This document shows positions 1-9,176 of a DNA stretch of 64,000 nucleotides, piece after piece. Both the position numbers and the translations under genes were made by a program. Every line of letters starts with the position of its first letter. The first letter of the stretch is position 1. The stretch lies in contig NZ_AP025225.1 in NCBI RefSeq assembly GCF_021654655.1, forward strand, positions 384,001 to 448,000, in the 5' to 3' direction. The notes under the pieces were generated by a model. That model had not been told where the DNA came from, did not search any database, and worked only from the letters and a program-made list of their open reading frames with translations. The stretch is from Candidatus Hydrogenosomobacter endosymbioticus (lineage in GTDB: Bacteria > Pseudomonadota > Alphaproteobacteria > Holosporales > GW7).

Positions 1-105
1 TGTCTATAATCGACCGCCAAAAACCTATTTCTCTCATTGTTAATATAACACAAATTTTTATATAAAAAATACTAAAATTTTATGGGTTAATTCTTTTTTA
101 AGCGT

Positions 106-134
106 TTGTTAACCAATTGTTGATAATATATAAA
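106..134 (+). promoter_or_regulatory. Possible sigma70-type promoter for the first secreted protein
   Basis: A TTGTTA box at 106-111 is followed after 17 nt by TATAAA at 129-134, close to the TTGACA/TATAAT consensus. It lies 30 nt before the GTG start at 164. The surroundings are very AT-rich, so a chance match is possible; nothing else is recognised in 1-163. Confidence 0.35.
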
Positions 135-163
135 CATAAATTTTTATTAAAAAGGAAAAGAGA

Positions 164-1798
164 GTGAATAAAACTAAAACCCGCACACAGATTTTTAGAA
201 AGGCACTGCTGGTTTCATTGCTTTTCGCTAACGCATACGCATCGACCCTCGCCTCCGCAGGATCTGTGGTCAGTACAGGAAACAAAAGCAAAACGTCAAA
301 CTCGGACAGATCAAACAGGTCAATAAAAGAACGAAAAGACAGATCAAGCAAAAAAGAAAGCGCTCGATCGAAAGAACGAGGCTCTAGCGTAGGAAAAAGC
401 CATATAAAGTCATACTATACTGAGAGCCAGGGCAACTCACCTAACAACTCGATCCTTGAAAAACATAATTTGAGCAAAAAAAGCAACTTCAAACTAAACA
501 GCTCGCAAAGCTCTTTTGAGCTGTTGGGGGCCTCAAAGCAAAGCAAAAACTCACCCAGCATAAGCAGGAAAAACAGCTCTGAAAGCGAACTAGAATTAAT
601 TAATAATATAGATTCATTTGAAATAATACAAGACAAAGAGTCTAAAAGAGACTTAAAATCTTCTGGAAAGCCTTCCCTACTTGACCTGTCAAAAGATCAT
701 AGCAACGACCTGAACCAATCAAAGCTCTCTCTTTCAATTATGAAAAATGACGAGCCTAGCTTTTCCAACTCGCTAGCAGGCGGCGCTGAAAAAGCTCAAA
801 ACCACTCGATAGAATATAAAAAGCCTGATTCTCAAAAAGAAATAGCAGCAAAAAGTTTATTGAAGTCTAGTGAAAATAAACAAGGCAGCAAATTATCTAA
901 CAGCATAAAGCCTGAGGCCAATACCGTAAATAACAATACTCAGCATGCCCTAATAATGAGTGATTCTATGGTCGCAGCAACTAAAAATGATGAAAACAAA
1001 AACAACAAAGACGAAAAAAAAGAGGAGAGCGCTCACATTTCCACAAAGCAACCAGAGAGCAAACTGGTAAACCGACCGTCCGTCTCATCTAGTGGGAAAA
1101 GTTCTCCAGAAAACGAGAAAAATCCAGATGTAGAGCAAGCAAGAAAAAAAGATTTAGAGGAGCGCATCAAAAATAAAGGTGGCGAAGAAAATAAAAAATC
1201 GGTAAAAAATTTCGGACCCCCAATGAAAAAACCAGAAAACAAGAGAGACTTTAAACAAGAGAATGATGCAGGCAAAAAAAATCATGAAGAGAAAAAATAC
1301 GCAAAAAACCACGCCCTTGAAGCAGGCCGCGCCCACGCTATTCTCGCGCAATCCGCACCTGAACCAATTGCCATCACAAATATCGTCAAAAGCAGCACTC
1401 TCACAAAAACAAACGAAAACAGAGATTCAAACAAAGCTCAAGGAGCAGAAAATAATGTCGCACAACAACGCACCACCAAAACGGTATCTTTCTCAAAACC
1501 AAAAACCCTAAACTATAAAACAAGCTCAACCCAAACAACCACCCAAGCTGAAATGGCAAAAAAAATTACAAGTAAGGCAGAACGAAGTAAGCTGACAGCT
1601 ATAAAGCCTACACAGCAAAAACAAACCTCTCCAGCCGAAAGTGAAAAGGTCGCACATGAGAGAAAACTCAACATAAACTATAGGCATGACGGAACGTCTG
1701 AAAGAGACCATCGAGTGCGCAGCAAGTCTGTTAGAAAAACAATGCGCCACTCAGATAAAAACAGCAAAAGAAAAAAACCCACCATATATCCAAACTAA
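164..1798 (+). CDS. Secreted Ser/Lys/Asn-rich protein of unknown function (544 aa)
   Basis: Not recognised. The start is GTG, preceded by an AAGGAAAAGAG purine stretch that can serve as ribosome binding site. Residues 1-33 form a signal peptide: a Lys/Arg-rich n-region, a hydrophobic core (ALLVSLLFANAYA) and small residues before the likely cleavage site. The remaining ~510 residues are hydrophilic and of low complexity, dominated by Ser, Lys, Asn and Glu, with no hydrophobic segments, so the mature protein is probably disordered and exported to periplasm, surface or host. A basic cluster sits just after the leader (RSNRSIKERKDRSSKK) and another at the C-terminus. A strong terminator follows at 1846, so it is monocistronic. 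It resembles in style the other Lys/Gln-rich secreted proteins of the window. A role at the host interface is only inference. Confidence 0.75.
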   Translation: MNKTKTRTQIFRKALLVSLLFANAYASTLASAGSVVSTGNKSKTSNSDRSNRSIKERKDRSSKKESARSKERGSSVGKSHIKSYYTESQGNSPNNSILEKHNLSKKSNFKLNSSQSSFELLGASKQSKNSPSISRKNSSESELELINNIDSFEIIQDKESKRDLKSSGKPSLLDLSKDHSNDLNQSKLSLSIMKNDEPSFSNSLAGGAEKAQNHSIEYKKPDSQKEIAAKSLLKSSENKQGSKLSNSIKPEANTVNNNTQHALIMSDSMVAATKNDENKNNKDEKKEESAHISTKQPESKLVNRPSVSSSGKSSPENEKNPDVEQARKKDLEERIKNKGGEENKKSVKNFGPPMKKPENKRDFKQENDAGKKNHEEKKYAKNHALEAGRAHAILAQSAPEPIAITNIVKSSTLTKTNENRDSNKAQGAENNVAQQRTTKTVSFSKPKTLNYKTSSTQTTTQAEMAKKITSKAERSKLTAIKPTQQKQTSPAESEKVAHERKLNINYRHDGTSERDHRVRSKSVRKTMRHSDKNSKRKKPTIYPN

Positions 1799-1845
1799 AT
1801 TTATTGAAAAAATAATAGAATAACCGCATAGTGCACCAAGCCACA

Positions 1846-1882
1846 GCCACATCTTCAAACTATTGAGAAGATGTGGCCTTTT
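1846..1882 (+). terminator. Rho-independent terminator
   Basis: Perfect 11-bp inverted repeat GCCACATCTTC / GAAGATGTGGC (1846-1856 and 1867-1877) with a 10-nt loop, followed by CTTTTG. It lies 48 nt past the stop of the 544-residue secreted protein and ends its transcript. Confidence 0.85.
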
Positions 1883-2009
1883 GTAATCCATATTTTATAG
1901 TTCCTTAGAATAATTAATAAACATTTCGCACAAAAATTAATAAAAAATTATTGACTATGTCGCGAGCGCGCATAAAATATACTAATGGGTTTTCTTGCGG
2001 AACACAAAA

Positions 2010-2666
2010 ATGAACAAACTAACCACTTTATTTTTTTGGTGCACTTTGCTTGCGGTAGCACAGAATACATTTGCAGGCCCAAAGCCTTTAATCAAACATT
2101 CTAATCGAGCAAACACATCGAGCATTAAACCCCGCCATCGCTCAGTTTCGCAAAATATTAAATGCTCCGGTCAGATTAATTCGCAAAATAAATGGCAAAA
2201 AGTAACAAATCTACCCAACACCAAATATTATAAGCGCCCCGCAGACCAAAGTACTAAATTATTTATAAAGATTGATTCGCAAAATAAATTGCTCCCGCAG
2301 CAAAGCCCAGAAATGGACTATTATCTCTCGTATCTTGGTCCAGAAAAAATCCAAGAGCTCTTGACTTTAAAAAAAGATGTTTGTCGCGCGCTTCCTTGGC
2401 TAGAAGAAAAATTTCGAGAGATGGGGAATATTAATCTTTCCAATTCGACGAATAATTTAAAGAGCTATATGGAAAAAATGACTGATGCAGCTTGGTTTGA
2501 AAATATAGACTTGCAAAATTATTCGAGAGACATATTAAGAAAAGCACATTTAATGGCAGAAGAAGGCGTCCCCATTGACGATGCCGAGACAAAAGCCTCC
2601 ATCTATGACTTAAGCAGTTTTTCAAAAAATAATTCCAAACAAAACCTAGATGACTTGCTTTTTTAA
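2010..2666 (+). CDS. Secreted protein of unknown function (218 aa)
   Basis: Not recognised. ATG 2010 is preferred over an in-frame TTG at 1995 because it puts a clean signal peptide at the very N-terminus (MNKLTTLFFWCTLLAVAQNTFA, cut before GPKPL); no clear Shine-Dalgarno separates the two. The mature protein is basic in its first half and more acidic and helical in the second (about residues 100-210). It contains two similar segments, INSQNKWQK and IDSQNKLLP, about 30 residues apart; their DNA shares the run TTCGCAAAATAAAT, suggesting an old internal duplication. It lies between two other secreted orphans on the same strand, but the gaps (over 140 nt each) argue for separate transcription. 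Confidence 0.7.
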   Translation: MNKLTTLFFWCTLLAVAQNTFAGPKPLIKHSNRANTSSIKPRHRSVSQNIKCSGQINSQNKWQKVTNLPNTKYYKRPADQSTKLFIKIDSQNKLLPQQSPEMDYYLSYLGPEKIQELLTLKKDVCRALPWLEEKFREMGNINLSNSTNNLKSYMEKMTDAAWFENIDLQNYSRDILRKAHLMAEEGVPIDDAETKASIYDLSSFSKNNSKQNLDDLLF

Positions 2667-2810
2667 TGGCTGAAACCAACCTTTTCTAGCGCAGCTCAAT
2701 GCAAAATGTAGTATATATAAGCGCATCTGGGCCGCATTCTTTTTTGTAAACAAAATTTAAATTAAATTTATTTAAAATAAATTTTATAATCAACCAATTT
2801 ACACTATATC

Positions 2811-3569
2811 ATGAGCAAATCTTCATTTTATCACATATGCGCCATATTATACGCAAGCTTTTTTATAAACAACTATGGTTATTCTGCGCCTAAGAATAGA
2901 AGCAAGTCTACCCAACCAAAAGAGTATGGCGGACAAAAACGAATGAATCTTTCTATCTATGGACGCGGCATATTGCCACAACAAGCCGCTAAAAACATTG
3001 CTGGAGGGCTTAACCTATATATCAAAAATAAAGAAGACACAAATCAACCTCCAACTCCAAGATTTGGGGGAGTTCATAAACAACAATATAAAGCTCCTGC
3101 TAATACACCAAAAAAACAACGCTCTTTTTTTGGCAACCAAGACAACGTAGCTCTATTCAACAATGCAAATCTTCAAGAATTGAATCAAAGTAGGTCGCAA
3201 ACTCCAAATGTACCCAAAATTTTACTAAGTCAATCAAAATATACTCCATTATACCGATTAGACCCCGCATTATATCCGGTTTTAAATGCGCAGTATAAAC
3301 AACCCAAAAAATTATCTGTTATAGGAACCTCTTTAAATTCACGACTTAATCGATTTCACACACCAAATGCTCGATTTCACACACCAAATGCTCGATTTAA
3401 CAATCAACAAAATCTACAACAGCACCAAAACGACCAGTCAAAAATCAGCCTTGGCTCAGACTCTGAATATTCTCAGGAAAATATGATGGGGCCTAAATAC
3501 AGTAAAAATATAGTCCCATCCAAGCAATATAGAATCTCGCACTATCATTATCGTAACCAAAAAAAATAA
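2811..3569 (+). CDS. Secreted Asn/Gln-rich protein with a short tandem repeat (252 aa)
   Basis: Not recognised. ATG 2811 opens a signal peptide (hydrophobic core ICAILYASFFIN, likely cut after YGYSA). The mature part is rich in Asn, Gln, Lys, Pro and Tyr, basic and probably disordered. Around residues 181-197 the motif RFHTPNA occurs twice in tandem and a third time in part (RFNNQQ). No RBS stronger than a weak purine run is seen. The region 5' of it (2667-2810) is AT-rich with no recognised signal. It is the third secreted orphan in a row; a surface or host-directed role is inference from export and composition only. Confidence 0.7.
   Translation: MSKSSFYHICAILYASFFINNYGYSAPKNRSKSTQPKEYGGQKRMNLSIYGRGILPQQAAKNIAGGLNLYIKNKEDTNQPPTPRFGGVHKQQYKAPANTPKKQRSFFGNQDNVALFNNANLQELNQSRSQTPNVPKILLSQSKYTPLYRLDPALYPVLNAQYKQPKKLSVIGTSLNSRLNRFHTPNARFHTPNARFNNQQNLQQHQNDQSKISLGSDSEYSQENMMGPKYSKNIVPSKQYRISHYHYRNQKK
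3351..3392 (+). repeat. Two exact 21-bp tandem copies inside the 2811 gene
   Basis: Two identical 21-bp units (3351-3371 and 3372-3392), each encoding RFHTPNA, followed by the first 6 bp of a third unit. The unit length is a multiple of three, so gain or loss keeps the reading frame. Confidence 0.9.
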
Positions 3570-3695
3570 CATCCCACCACGCCCCCCGACTCACTCACGC
3601 CTATATAACACGGCCCCTTAATGCCATGTTGTCATGTTGTATATTTTTTGCGAATAATATATAAGTATTAAAAATATGAATTTTGGGTGATTTAT

Positions 3696-5009
3696 ATGGC
3701 TGCGTCTGCTAAGCCTACGTGCTCCGGAGGATGTTCTAATTCTGAAAGCAAAATAAGGTCTGTTGTTAGCTCATGCATGATCGGTAACGCGCTTGAGTGG
3801 TATGACTTTATACTATTCGGGTATTTCGCAACGATAATAGCGCAGCAATTTTTTCCGTCTTCTGATAATGTTACCGCTCTCCTGAAAAGCTATGGCATAT
3901 TCGTTGCGGGGTTCGTGATGCGTCCGCTTGGAGCATTTGTATTTGGTTATATAGGCGACAGGATTGGGCGCAAGAAGGCTTTAATGTGGTCCATATACTT
4001 CATGGCGGTTCCAACTACAATTATGGGGCTTTTGCCGTCGTATGACCAGATAGGGTGGTCGGCCGCGCTCCTTTTGATACTGCTGCGCCTGTTCCAAGGG
4101 TTATCTATGGGGGGAGAGTTTACCGGATCTATGGTGTTTATTGTCGAGAATTCTCCAGATAAGAGCCGTGGATTTTGGGGAAGCTGCGCCTGTTTGAGCG
4201 TTGTCATAGGGCTTATAGTGGGCTCTAGTTTGGCGTCATTCATAAGCAGCGTCACCACTCATGAACAACTTATCTTGTGGGGATGGAGAATACCTTTTGT
4301 TATAAGCATCTTCGGCAGCATGGTTGGTGCATATATGAGAACCTACCTTGACGATCCAAAAGCGTTCAGCGATTCACGAAAAAATGAGTCTGAAAAGAAA
4401 GAGTTTCTTTTTAAAGAGCTTTTCCGAGACCATTGGAAGTCTGTTATAACGATAATTCTTATAGATTTCACGATATCTGTTGGATTCTTTCTTATAACGG
4501 TTTTTGTGATGTCGTATTTACAGACTTTTGTTGGGTTTTCATATCTTGAGGCTTCGATAATAAACTCCGTCAGTATGCTTGTGTTTGCTGCTATGATACC
4601 TCTTTCAGGGTTGGCTATAGATAAGATAGGAAGGAGGCCTGTTTTGCTTTTCGCCTCTGGGTTATTTTTCGCCCTATCTTATCCTCTTTTTAAAGGACTT
4701 TCTTCAGGAAGCTGGAACATAGCGCTCATATCTCAGATAATATTTGCGGTTTTATTAGGAATAAACTATGCTCCCATTCCATCTGTGTTGTCTGAACAAT
4801 TTCCTACAAAGGTCAGGTTTTCTGGGATTTCAATTGCACATAATTTGAGCATGACCATATTCGGCGGCACCGCTCCAGAGATAGTTACGTGGCTTTTGAA
4901 AAGCTATCCAGATTTCCTCGAGATTCCTGGGTTATATCTCATGTTTGCTGGAGCTATGGCGTTTTTAGGGGCTCTATTGATGAAAGACCGTACGGGACAA
5001 CCGCTGTAA
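3696..5009 (+). CDS. MHS-family major facilitator transporter (ProP-like)
   Basis: Proton-coupled uptake of a small metabolite across the inner membrane; in this family (metabolite:H+ symporters such as ProP and KgtP) substrates include proline, betaine and 2-oxoglutarate, and the substrate here cannot be read from sequence. MHS hallmarks: GNALEWYDFILFGYF in the first membrane helix, the loop GYIGDRIGRKKAL, RLFQGLSMGGEFTGS in the fourth helix, and the second-half loop DKIGRRPV. Twelve membrane segments are plausible over 437 residues, a usual length. ATG 3696 is preferred to GTG 3687 because GGGTGA then lies as a Shine-Dalgarno 7 nt upstream. Multiple ProP-like carriers are typical of intracellular alphaproteobacteria, where they import host metabolites. 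Confidence 0.9.
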   Translation: MAASAKPTCSGGCSNSESKIRSVVSSCMIGNALEWYDFILFGYFATIIAQQFFPSSDNVTALLKSYGIFVAGFVMRPLGAFVFGYIGDRIGRKKALMWSIYFMAVPTTIMGLLPSYDQIGWSAALLLILLRLFQGLSMGGEFTGSMVFIVENSPDKSRGFWGSCACLSVVIGLIVGSSLASFISSVTTHEQLILWGWRIPFVISIFGSMVGAYMRTYLDDPKAFSDSRKNESEKKEFLFKELFRDHWKSVITIILIDFTISVGFFLITVFVMSYLQTFVGFSYLEASIINSVSMLVFAAMIPLSGLAIDKIGRRPVLLFASGLFFALSYPLFKGLSSGSWNIALISQIIFAVLLGINYAPIPSVLSEQFPTKVRFSGISIAHNLSMTIFGGTAPEIVTWLLKSYPDFLEIPGLYLMFAGAMAFLGALLMKDRTGQPL

Positions 5010-5121
5010 TCCGCTTTCGCTCTGCTGGTTTGGCGTTTTACTGATAGTGTTTGTTAGGGGATTTTTTAAACCAGCGGGAGTAATAATAGTCTGTGATTGG
5101 TATTAGTGATGAGTTTGCTAT

Positions 5122-6312
5122 ATGAGAATTGTCGTACAGAAATTTGGCGGGACGTCTGTAGCTGATATAGCTTGTATACATAGAGCGGCTGACGTTGTGA
5201 AGAGAGCCATTAACGACGGAAGCATACCTGTTGTCGTGATTTCAGCCATGGCTGGCGTAACAAACCAGTTGGTGGGCTTTGCGTCAGAAACAGACGTAGA
5301 TCAAAACAATATATCCATACGAAGCGAGTGCGACACTGTGATTTCATCTGGTGAACAAGTGACTGCTGGGCTTATGGCGCTAGCGCTTTCTAAAATAGGA
5401 GTAAAAGCGCGCTCTTGGATGGGATGGCAGGTTCCACTCCTCACAAACAGCGCCTATGGAGAAGCAGAAATATTATCCGTTTCCAAAGCTAACCTTATGA
5501 AAGATATAGAAGCTGGAATAATCCCCGTAGTAGCTGGATTTCAGGGAGTAGACGAGCGCGGAAGAATAACCACTCTTGGAAGAGGAGGTTCAGACCTAAC
5601 AGCAACAGCACTGGCCGCCTCTCTCGGAGCAGATATTTGCAAAATCTATACCGACGTCGACGGAGTATACACTGCAGATCCGCTGTGGGTTAAATGCGCT
5701 AAAAGATTTGACGTGTTATCGTACGACGACATGGCAGCTTTGTCACAATATGGAGCAAAAGTACTACATTCTGGCGCTGTAAAATGGGCGCAGAAGCATA
5801 ACGTCCCCATACAAGTTTTATCAACATTTTCTGACGCCTCTGTTGGCACAATAATTCGCAACGAAAAAAGAAAAATCATGTGCGGCATAACACAAAAACG
5901 CGCAATACAATGGGATATTAGTTCCGTAGACGACAGAACCGCAGCGAAAATAGACGTCGTTTTGCGAGAAGAACGTGTGTCGCCCATATGGAAAGACTTT
6001 AATGCACAGGACAAAAAGCTATCGTTTCTCACATGGACAGACCAAAATCTTCAGGTAAGGTTCGCTATTTCTCAATGCACGACAAACATTCCATCTTCAC
6101 AAGAGGTAATGCTGATCGCTCTTGTTGGAGACAACCGCACAAACAGTCTAATAACCAAAAACGTTTGCCTAAACAACCTTGCAATCAACGTTCCAGTTAT
6201 GAGGTGCTTCAGGTCGCTCTTCATAACAGGAATAATAGTAGAACACAAATACCTAGCAGTTGCGCTGAACGATTTGCATAGCATGCTCAAGCTTCATGAG
6301 GTGTTTCAATAG
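5122..6312 (+). CDS. lysC: Aspartokinase with diverged C-terminal regulatory region
   Basis: Phosphorylates L-aspartate, the first step toward diaminopimelate, lysine and threonine; DAP is needed for peptidoglycan. The catalytic half is intact: KFGGTSVAD at the N-terminus, SSGEQVTAGLMALAL, and RGGSDLTATALAASLGAD followed by KIYTDVDGVYTADP. The C-terminal ~140 residues occupy the place of the two ACT domains, but typical ACT motifs are hard to find and the segment is rich in charged, unrelated-looking sequence. Total length (396 aa) is close to the usual ~405. Feedback control by lysine/threonine may be weakened (inference). It stands alone between an MHS transporter and a convergent unknown gene. 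Confidence 0.92.
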   Translation: MRIVVQKFGGTSVADIACIHRAADVVKRAINDGSIPVVVISAMAGVTNQLVGFASETDVDQNNISIRSECDTVISSGEQVTAGLMALALSKIGVKARSWMGWQVPLLTNSAYGEAEILSVSKANLMKDIEAGIIPVVAGFQGVDERGRITTLGRGGSDLTATALAASLGADICKIYTDVDGVYTADPLWVKCAKRFDVLSYDDMAALSQYGAKVLHSGAVKWAQKHNVPIQVLSTFSDASVGTIIRNEKRKIMCGITQKRAIQWDISSVDDRTAAKIDVVLREERVSPIWKDFNAQDKKLSFLTWTDQNLQVRFAISQCTTNIPSSQEVMLIALVGDNRTNSLITKNVCLNNLAINVPVMRCFRSLFITGIIVEHKYLAVALNDLHSMLKLHEVFQ

Positions 6313-6348
6313 CAAACCACGACTAACTAATAGAAAAAATTACCACAT

Positions 6349-7710
6349 CTACCATTCACACGACCTTGCAAGCTGAGAAAACGGTTTTTCGTATTCAAGA
6401 AACTCACCACAAACATACGGTTTTTTTAAAATCTCTTCAAACCAAACAAAAAACGAGTCAATGGAATTTTCTATCAGCTCTAAAGCATCATTTTTATACC
6501 GCCTAACCACAAGCTCTCCGCTTTTTTCAAAAAGCCAAAACTCCAAAAACACCGATTCATAGGAGCAAATCGAGCCAACAGCCGGAAACGCCGCAAGAAT
6601 AGCTCCAAATGAATCAAGATTCTCTATCGATTTCCACGAAGGAGCGCGCCCAAATAACAAAATTACAACTGACACAGACTTTTTAGATTCGTCAAAAGCA
6701 AGCATCGCTGAGCCAGCTTTTATCGATATGTTCAAACCTAGCCGCACTTTATCGACCATTACGTTACCGCTGTCTGTACAAACATAGCGTATCCCCAACG
6801 AGTCGCTTTGAGTTTTTTTTTCAGTCAAACTTTTAATAACACTGTTCGCAGCCTCTCGAAGAAACAATAAATCTCTGTCCCTAGCAAAAAAATCTTTAAA
6901 TATTTTTTCTACATAATCAGAAAAACATGAAAAATTCCCTTCGCCCCATTGTTCGCACATAATCATCTTTGCCACTCTGTTGACAGCCAAATTCAGCACC
7001 ATGTTTCTTCCAATTCCATTGCTCGGAGAAAGACCTAACACCCGAGATACATAAAACACATACGGATTTCGCCTCAACAAATCTATTCCCCTAACAGAAA
7101 CGCTGCTGATAACGCAAAAAGAAGATGCAAAAGGCTGGGGAGAAGGCTTTTTCATGGAAACCCGGCATATCTCGCCATAAGATCGCAAAAAACCTAAATC
7201 TGAACCATTAAAGCGTATATCAGACATGCTCTCCACAGATTCAACAAATTCAAGGAACTTCATCACCTTGCCGCCTTCACAAAAAACCTGTTTATAAAAT
7301 TTTTCAGCAGCGAAAGAAATGGCCTCATTTTTAAACGCCTTATCTAGAAAAAGTTTATGTTTATTTGCCCAAGCGCTAAATAACAGTTCATCGGTAAAAA
7401 TCTCTTCTTTACACTGATCAATATATCTCGCAGGGATATCAAAAAACCTTCTGAGCGCCCTAGCTTTCTCTGAAAATTCGCTACGTTTTAGCAAAAGCTC
7501 TTCTGCCTCCACCAAAAAGTGCACACCAAGAGAATTTCGTTTACAAAATGTCTCAAGCTCAAATGCCGCTCGGCACATAGCAAACATTTTATCTCGCAAA
7601 AACGGGTGCATCATAAGATCTATAAAATCGTTAAATAGAAAACCGGAACGAGCAACTTCCAGAGAGTTCAACATAAATCCACTATCAACAAAATCAGACT
7701 TATCTTTCAT
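6349..7710 (-). CDS. Conserved-looking protein of unknown function (453 aa)
   Basis: Not recognised. It starts with ATG at 7710 and ends 36 nt from the convergent lysC stop. There is no signal peptide and no convincing membrane helix, so it is probably cytoplasmic. It is rich in Phe, Leu, Glu, Lys and Ser with mixed helix/strand character; the C-terminal ~170 residues include alternating hydrophobic stretches (VSVVILLFGRAP, FGAILAAFPAVGSICSY) that look like a folded domain. Composition is ordinary, unlike the low-complexity secreted proteins here, so it is probably a real structured enzyme or scaffold too diverged to name by eye. It is divergent from ddl, with ~217 nt of AT-rich sequence between. 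Confidence 0.75.
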   Translation of the reverse strand: MKDKSDFVDSGFMLNSLEVARSGFLFNDFIDLMMHPFLRDKMFAMCRAAFELETFCKRNSLGVHFLVEAEELLLKRSEFSEKARALRRFFDIPARYIDQCKEEIFTDELLFSAWANKHKLFLDKAFKNEAISFAAEKFYKQVFCEGGKVMKFLEFVESVESMSDIRFNGSDLGFLRSYGEICRVSMKKPSPQPFASSFCVISSVSVRGIDLLRRNPYVFYVSRVLGLSPSNGIGRNMVLNLAVNRVAKMIMCEQWGEGNFSCFSDYVEKIFKDFFARDRDLLFLREAANSVIKSLTEKKTQSDSLGIRYVCTDSGNVMVDKVRLGLNISIKAGSAMLAFDESKKSVSVVILLFGRAPSWKSIENLDSFGAILAAFPAVGSICSYESVFLEFWLFEKSGELVVRRYKNDALELIENSIDSFFVWFEEILKKPYVCGEFLEYEKPFSQLARSCEW

Positions 7711-7927
7711 ACCTCAAAAACAAACTATGCTTATCGTATAATTGTACCAATATATTACACATTCAATAAAAATTTTATGCAATTTCCAAAAAATCGTTGA
7801 TAAATTGTTTATAACAACAACGATTATATTCCAATGTTTAGTGCTTTTATTTTCTAAAAAACTATTGTAATGAAATTGAATAAGTGATATTAGTCTCGTT
7901 AATGATTTGTATTATCGGAACCAACAA

Positions 7928-9019
7928 ATGAAACGAACCGTGCTGCTTTTGTGCGGCGGAAAATCGACCGAGCATGAAGTATCTTTAATGTCTGCAAAAT
8001 TTGTGGCCCAAGCAATAAACAAAAATCGGTTTGATGTTGCTGCAGTTGTTATAGGAAAAGATGGCGCGTGGCATCATATCCATTTGAAAGACTTGATTGA
8101 ACAAAATTTTGCTGGTTCTTGCTTTAATTCGTCGTCTCCAGATAATGTAATATTTGCAAGAAAATATGGGAATCCAACCCTTATATTTGAAGACGCAAAC
8201 AAAAACATTCCAATAGACGTTGTGTTTCCAATTATACACGGAGCCACAGGAGAAGACGGAGCGATACAAGGATTTTGCGAAATAGTCGGAGTCCCATATG
8301 TTGGCTGCGACGTGTATTCCTCTGCTGTCTGCATGGACAAAATATTTTCAAAACAAATTCTAGGGCAATCGGGAATTAGCGTAGTCCCTTTCATCAGCGT
8401 AAACGGACAGCACGAAACCGTCCCTTCTTATAGCTCTGTTACAGAAAGGTTGAAAACAAGCAATCTTATCATCAAACCATCTTCGTCAGGATCATCAATT
8501 GGCGTAAGCAAAGTGATTTGTTCTTCGGAGTATCATAAAGCCATAGAAACCGCTTTTGCTAATGGACGTAAGTTGCTCATAGAACCCGCCCTTGAAGCAA
8601 GAGAGATAGAAGTTTCTGTTCTAAGCGGCCAAGAGGTACGGGTTGCGGCAGCAGTTGGAGAAATTATTCCTCGTCACGATTTCTACTCTTACGAGGCAAA
8701 GTATATAGACCCAGACGGAGCAAAACTCGTTGTTCCAGCAATACTAAGAGACGAGGTGAAAAACCGCGTAATAGAAACAGCCAAGTCCTCTTTCATAGCG
8801 CTCGGATGCAACGGAATGGCTAGAGTAGATTTTTTTGTTACAGACGATGACCGCATATATGTGAACGAGATAAACACAATACCAGGGTTCACATCTATCA
8901 GCATGTACCCGAAACTTTGGGAACACTCTGGGCTTTGCGGCGAAGAACTTATAGACACTATGATAGAAAACGCGATATCTAACAGCTCCACACGAAAGAG
9001 CAAAAGCGCCGCAGCATGA
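7928..9019 (+). CDS. ddl: D-alanine--D-alanine ligase
   Basis: ATP-dependent joining of two D-alanines for the peptidoglycan stem peptide, in the cytoplasm. ATP-grasp features are clear: LLCGGKSTEHEVSLMSA at the N-terminus, VFPIIHGATGEDGAIQGFCE, the glycine-rich loop IKPSSSGSSIGVSKV, and the metal-binding end RVDFFVTDDDRIYVNEINTIPGFT. Length 363 residues is normal. ATG 7928 is chosen over an in-frame TTG at 7907 because MKRTVLLLCGG is the family N-terminus. In many relatives ddl sits with murB/ftsQ; here it stands alone next to maf, another sign of a scattered dcw cluster. Confidence 0.95.
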   Translation: MKRTVLLLCGGKSTEHEVSLMSAKFVAQAINKNRFDVAAVVIGKDGAWHHIHLKDLIEQNFAGSCFNSSSPDNVIFARKYGNPTLIFEDANKNIPIDVVFPIIHGATGEDGAIQGFCEIVGVPYVGCDVYSSAVCMDKIFSKQILGQSGISVVPFISVNGQHETVPSYSSVTERLKTSNLIIKPSSSGSSIGVSKVICSSEYHKAIETAFANGRKLLIEPALEAREIEVSVLSGQEVRVAAAVGEIIPRHDFYSYEAKYIDPDGAKLVVPAILRDEVKNRVIETAKSSFIALGCNGMARVDFFVTDDDRIYVNEINTIPGFTSISMYPKLWEHSGLCGEELIDTMIENAISNSSTRKSKSAAA

Positions 9020-9176
9020 TAGTGCGTAATTCTGCACCTATGGTACAGCACAATCATTGTTATTCGTGCGCCATAGGTCCTTCGCCTTCAGTTGTTTTCT
9101 CTATCGTTTTACAACTATCCATATTTGCTGTATCCTCCATAACCGGTTTATGTGTTTTTTATGTAGTCTTTTGTGT

